Positions 61,611 to 64,000 of a DNA stretch of 64,000 nt are shown piece after piece. Each line of letters begins with the position of its first letter. The first letter of the stretch is position 1. Below the pieces are notes generated by a model, which worked only from the letters and a program-made list of their open reading frames with translations, did not search any database and had not been told where the DNA came from. The DNA lies in assembly GCA_963575745.1 (NCBI GenBank), contig CAUYUJ010018627.1:746100-810099 (forward strand), read 5' to 3'. The translations under genes were made by a program, and so were the position numbers. Source of the stretch: Prorocentrum cordatum (lineage: Eukaryota; Sar; Dinophyceae; Prorocentrales; Prorocentraceae).

Positions 61611-62339
61611 CACAGGTCCGCTACGACACGCTTCCGCGGATAGAGAAAATTAGCGCCATGGTAAGGGATGGGAGGCAGGGTAGGACGTCAGATATGACGC
61701 GAGCACACATAGCTTGCCTCCTCCTCCTCCTCCTCCTCCTCCTCATCCATCTTTTCATTTTCCTTCTCCTCCTCCTCCTCCTCCTCCTCCTCCTCGATGG
61801 CCTGCCTCTCACCCCGCCCTTGAGTGCGGGAAGGGCGGAGCAGCTCTGCCGTCGCGGAGCCGCGCAAGCAGTCGCCCAAGCTCTGGCGCCACCCGCGGAA
61901 AGGCGGCAAAGCACGAGGCCTCCGAACGCATCCGTCGGAGGAGCGATCCGATTCGATCCTCGACCCTCCTCCCCAGCCTTCATGCTCCCCCTCCAGCCCA
62001 CCTCCCATCACCCCCTCCCGCCCGTCGCCTGGTCTTCCTGCTCCTCATCCTCCCCTTGTCGTTGGGATTCGATCTCTCAAGCGCCAGCAAAGTCCTGTCC
62101 TCCGTGCCTTCCCCTTCTCTGCATCCTCCCCCTCCTCCACCTCAACCTTTCCCTCACCCCTCCTCCCCGTCCCCCTCCTTCGATCCCCTGATGCCCCCCC
62201 CCCCGCTTCGTCCCTCCAACGTGGCATCCGCCTCATCATCTCTCACCCACCCGCCTCCTCCTCTTCCTTCTCCTCCTCCTCTTCCTCCTCCTCCTCCCCC
62301 TCCTGCTCATCACGACCACCAGCCTTCTGCTCCTGACCG
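61611..62339. repeat. CTC tracts separated by short GC-rich sequence
   Basis: CTC blocks at 61715-61800, 62090-62180 and 62240-62310. The ~180 bases at 61810-61990 show no motif. Confidence 0.7.
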
Positions 62340-62350
62340 CCACCACCACC

Positions 62351-62429
<79 letters not shown>

Positions 62430-62496
62430 CCATCATCATCATGATCATCATCATCATCATCATCATTATCATCATCATCATCATCATCAGCAGCAG

Positions 62497-62534
<38 letters not shown>

Positions 62535-64000
62535 CCAACATCAACATCAACATCATCATCATCATCGAGATCATCATCATCATCATCATCATCAGCATCA
62601 TCATCATCAACATGATCATCATCATCATCATCGTCAGCATCATCATCATAATCATCATCATCACCACCATGATTATCATCATCATCATCGTCATGATCAT
62701 CATCAGCATCATCATCACCATCATACTCGTCCTACTCATCATCAGCATCACCATCGTCCTCATCATCAACATCATCAGCATCAGCAGCATGATCATCATT
62801 CGAATCAGCAGTAGCTTCATCACCATCACCATCTCCGTCAACATCATCAGCATTGTCATCATCAACCTCATCATCATCACCGCCACCACCATCATCGTCA
62901 GCAGCGTGAGTACCGTCATCATTATCATCAACCTCATCATCTCCATCTCAGCATCATCAGCATTGTAAGCACCATCAACATCATCATTACCATAAGACTC
63001 ATCATCATCACCACAGTCACCATCGTCATCAGTTTCACCACCATTGCATCATCGTCATCATCATCATCATCAACATCATCAGCAGCATCATCATGATCGG
63101 CATCAGCATCATCATTATGGTCAGCAGCCTCCTAATCATCATCATCATCATCAGCATCACCGCTGTCATCGCCATCATCATTCCCATCATTACCATTAGC
63201 AGCAGCATCATCATCAGCAGCACCATCGAATGCATCACCATCATCGTCAGTATCACACCCATCAGCAACATCATCATCCTCAGCATCCTTATCATCATCA
63301 CTCGTTCTCCTCGTCCACCGCACCAGCATCATCATCAGAAGTAGCATCATCAATACCATCATCGTCAATCTCAACGTCGACATCACGATGTCAGTCACCA
63401 GCATTGCCACCATCGTAAACGTCAACATCGACATCATGATCAACGTCATCAGCATCATTCGCATCTTCATCATCACCTCCATCATCCTCGTCATAGTCCG
63501 CACCCCCATCATCATACGCAGCGGCAGCAACAGTGTTTCAACTTCAGCATCATTTTCAGCGCCAACACCGCCATCAGCATCAGCACATTTATGGGCACCA
63601 TCAGTGGCTACTGAACCATCAGAGTCACAACCCTCATAGTCAGCATTCTCATCGTCATCATGCTCAACCTCATCAGCAGCACCAAGACCATCACCAAGAC
63701 CATCATCACCAGCCATACCACCACCCGTGGCATCACCATCCCCAGCATCGCCATCATTACGCGCCTCCTCCTCATCATCACCAGCATGAGCATCACCAGT
63801 ATAGTACCAGCACTAGCACCATCACCACCCACACATCAACATCGCAAGCAACATTCCTCCAAACCATCTTCATGGTGGCTAACAACCCCATCAGAGGTAA
63901 CGTCATCAACATCATACCCAGCATCATCACCCACATCAACATCATAATCACGGCCGCTACCATCAGCACCATCGATCTCGCCAACATCGATGTCATCATC
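62340..64000. repeat. (CAT/ATC)n trinucleotide tract
   Basis: Nearly pure ATC to 62580, then increasingly interrupted by CAG, CAC and GTC to the window end. It runs off the right edge. Poly-His/Ile/Ser and Asp/Met frames are artefacts. Confidence 0.95.

Noticed and set aside
59706-61643. Very long open frames (over 600 codons) on both strands
   Set aside because: They are CACG/CGCACG simple repeats read without stops. No start context, domain or codon bias.

Overview
The window is nuclear DNA from a dinoflagellate. The direct evidence is a complete 22-base dinoflagellate spliced-leader sequence at 6286-6307 (minus strand), just upstream of a coding region. The rest fits: GC-rich, gene-poor DNA, DIRS-like (tyrosine-recombinase) retrotransposons, GC-AG-type splice junctions and many dispersed palindromic repeats. 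No species can be named, and there is no sign of bacterial operons, CRISPR, rRNA or a convincing tRNA. Most long open frames are simple-sequence repeats read in stop-free frames and are not genes.

Layout. 1-3.4 kb is a CTA trinucleotide tract. 3.4-6.3 kb has duplicated GC-rich DNA and a retroposed, spliced-leader-tagged gene for a secreted Cys-rich protein (minus strand). 6.3-10.8 kb is repeats, including a 0.4-kb direct duplication. 10.8-16.9 kb is a decayed DIRS-like retrotransposon on the minus strand (gag, reverse transcriptase, RNase H, tyrosine recombinase), abutting a truncated relative at 16.9-17.6 kb. 17.6-18.9 kb is minisatellite. 19-45 kb is almost entirely dispersed repeats, degenerate minisatellites and CTC/GAT tracts, with one possible gene at 38.4-39.5 kb and isolated candidate exons. 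46-53 kb holds parts of a split minus-strand gene with FkbM-type methyltransferase motifs, its exons kilobases apart. 54.5-55.5 kb is a relatively AT-rich, repeat-poor island. 56.2-57.8 kb is a 1.5-kb inverted-repeat structure. 60.1-60.9 kb is a near-perfect alternating purine/pyrimidine tract. 62.3-64.0 kb is an ATC tract.

Most interesting: (i) a dispersed element (four copies) whose edge supplies the 3' splice site CCCCTTCAG. Two copies end where FkbM-gene exons are predicted to begin, which is what intron-creating introner elements would look like. (ii) The spliced-leader-tagged retrogene, interrupted by a 53-base GT...AG segment flanked by an 8-base direct repeat, so possibly a fresh intron gain. 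(iii) Four families of short palindromic or terminal-inverted-repeat elements, two with TA target duplications. (iv) A DIRS-like element whose gag and pol share one frame separated by a single TGA. Everything was read by eye, so repeat boundaries are good to roughly 5-20 bases unless stated.
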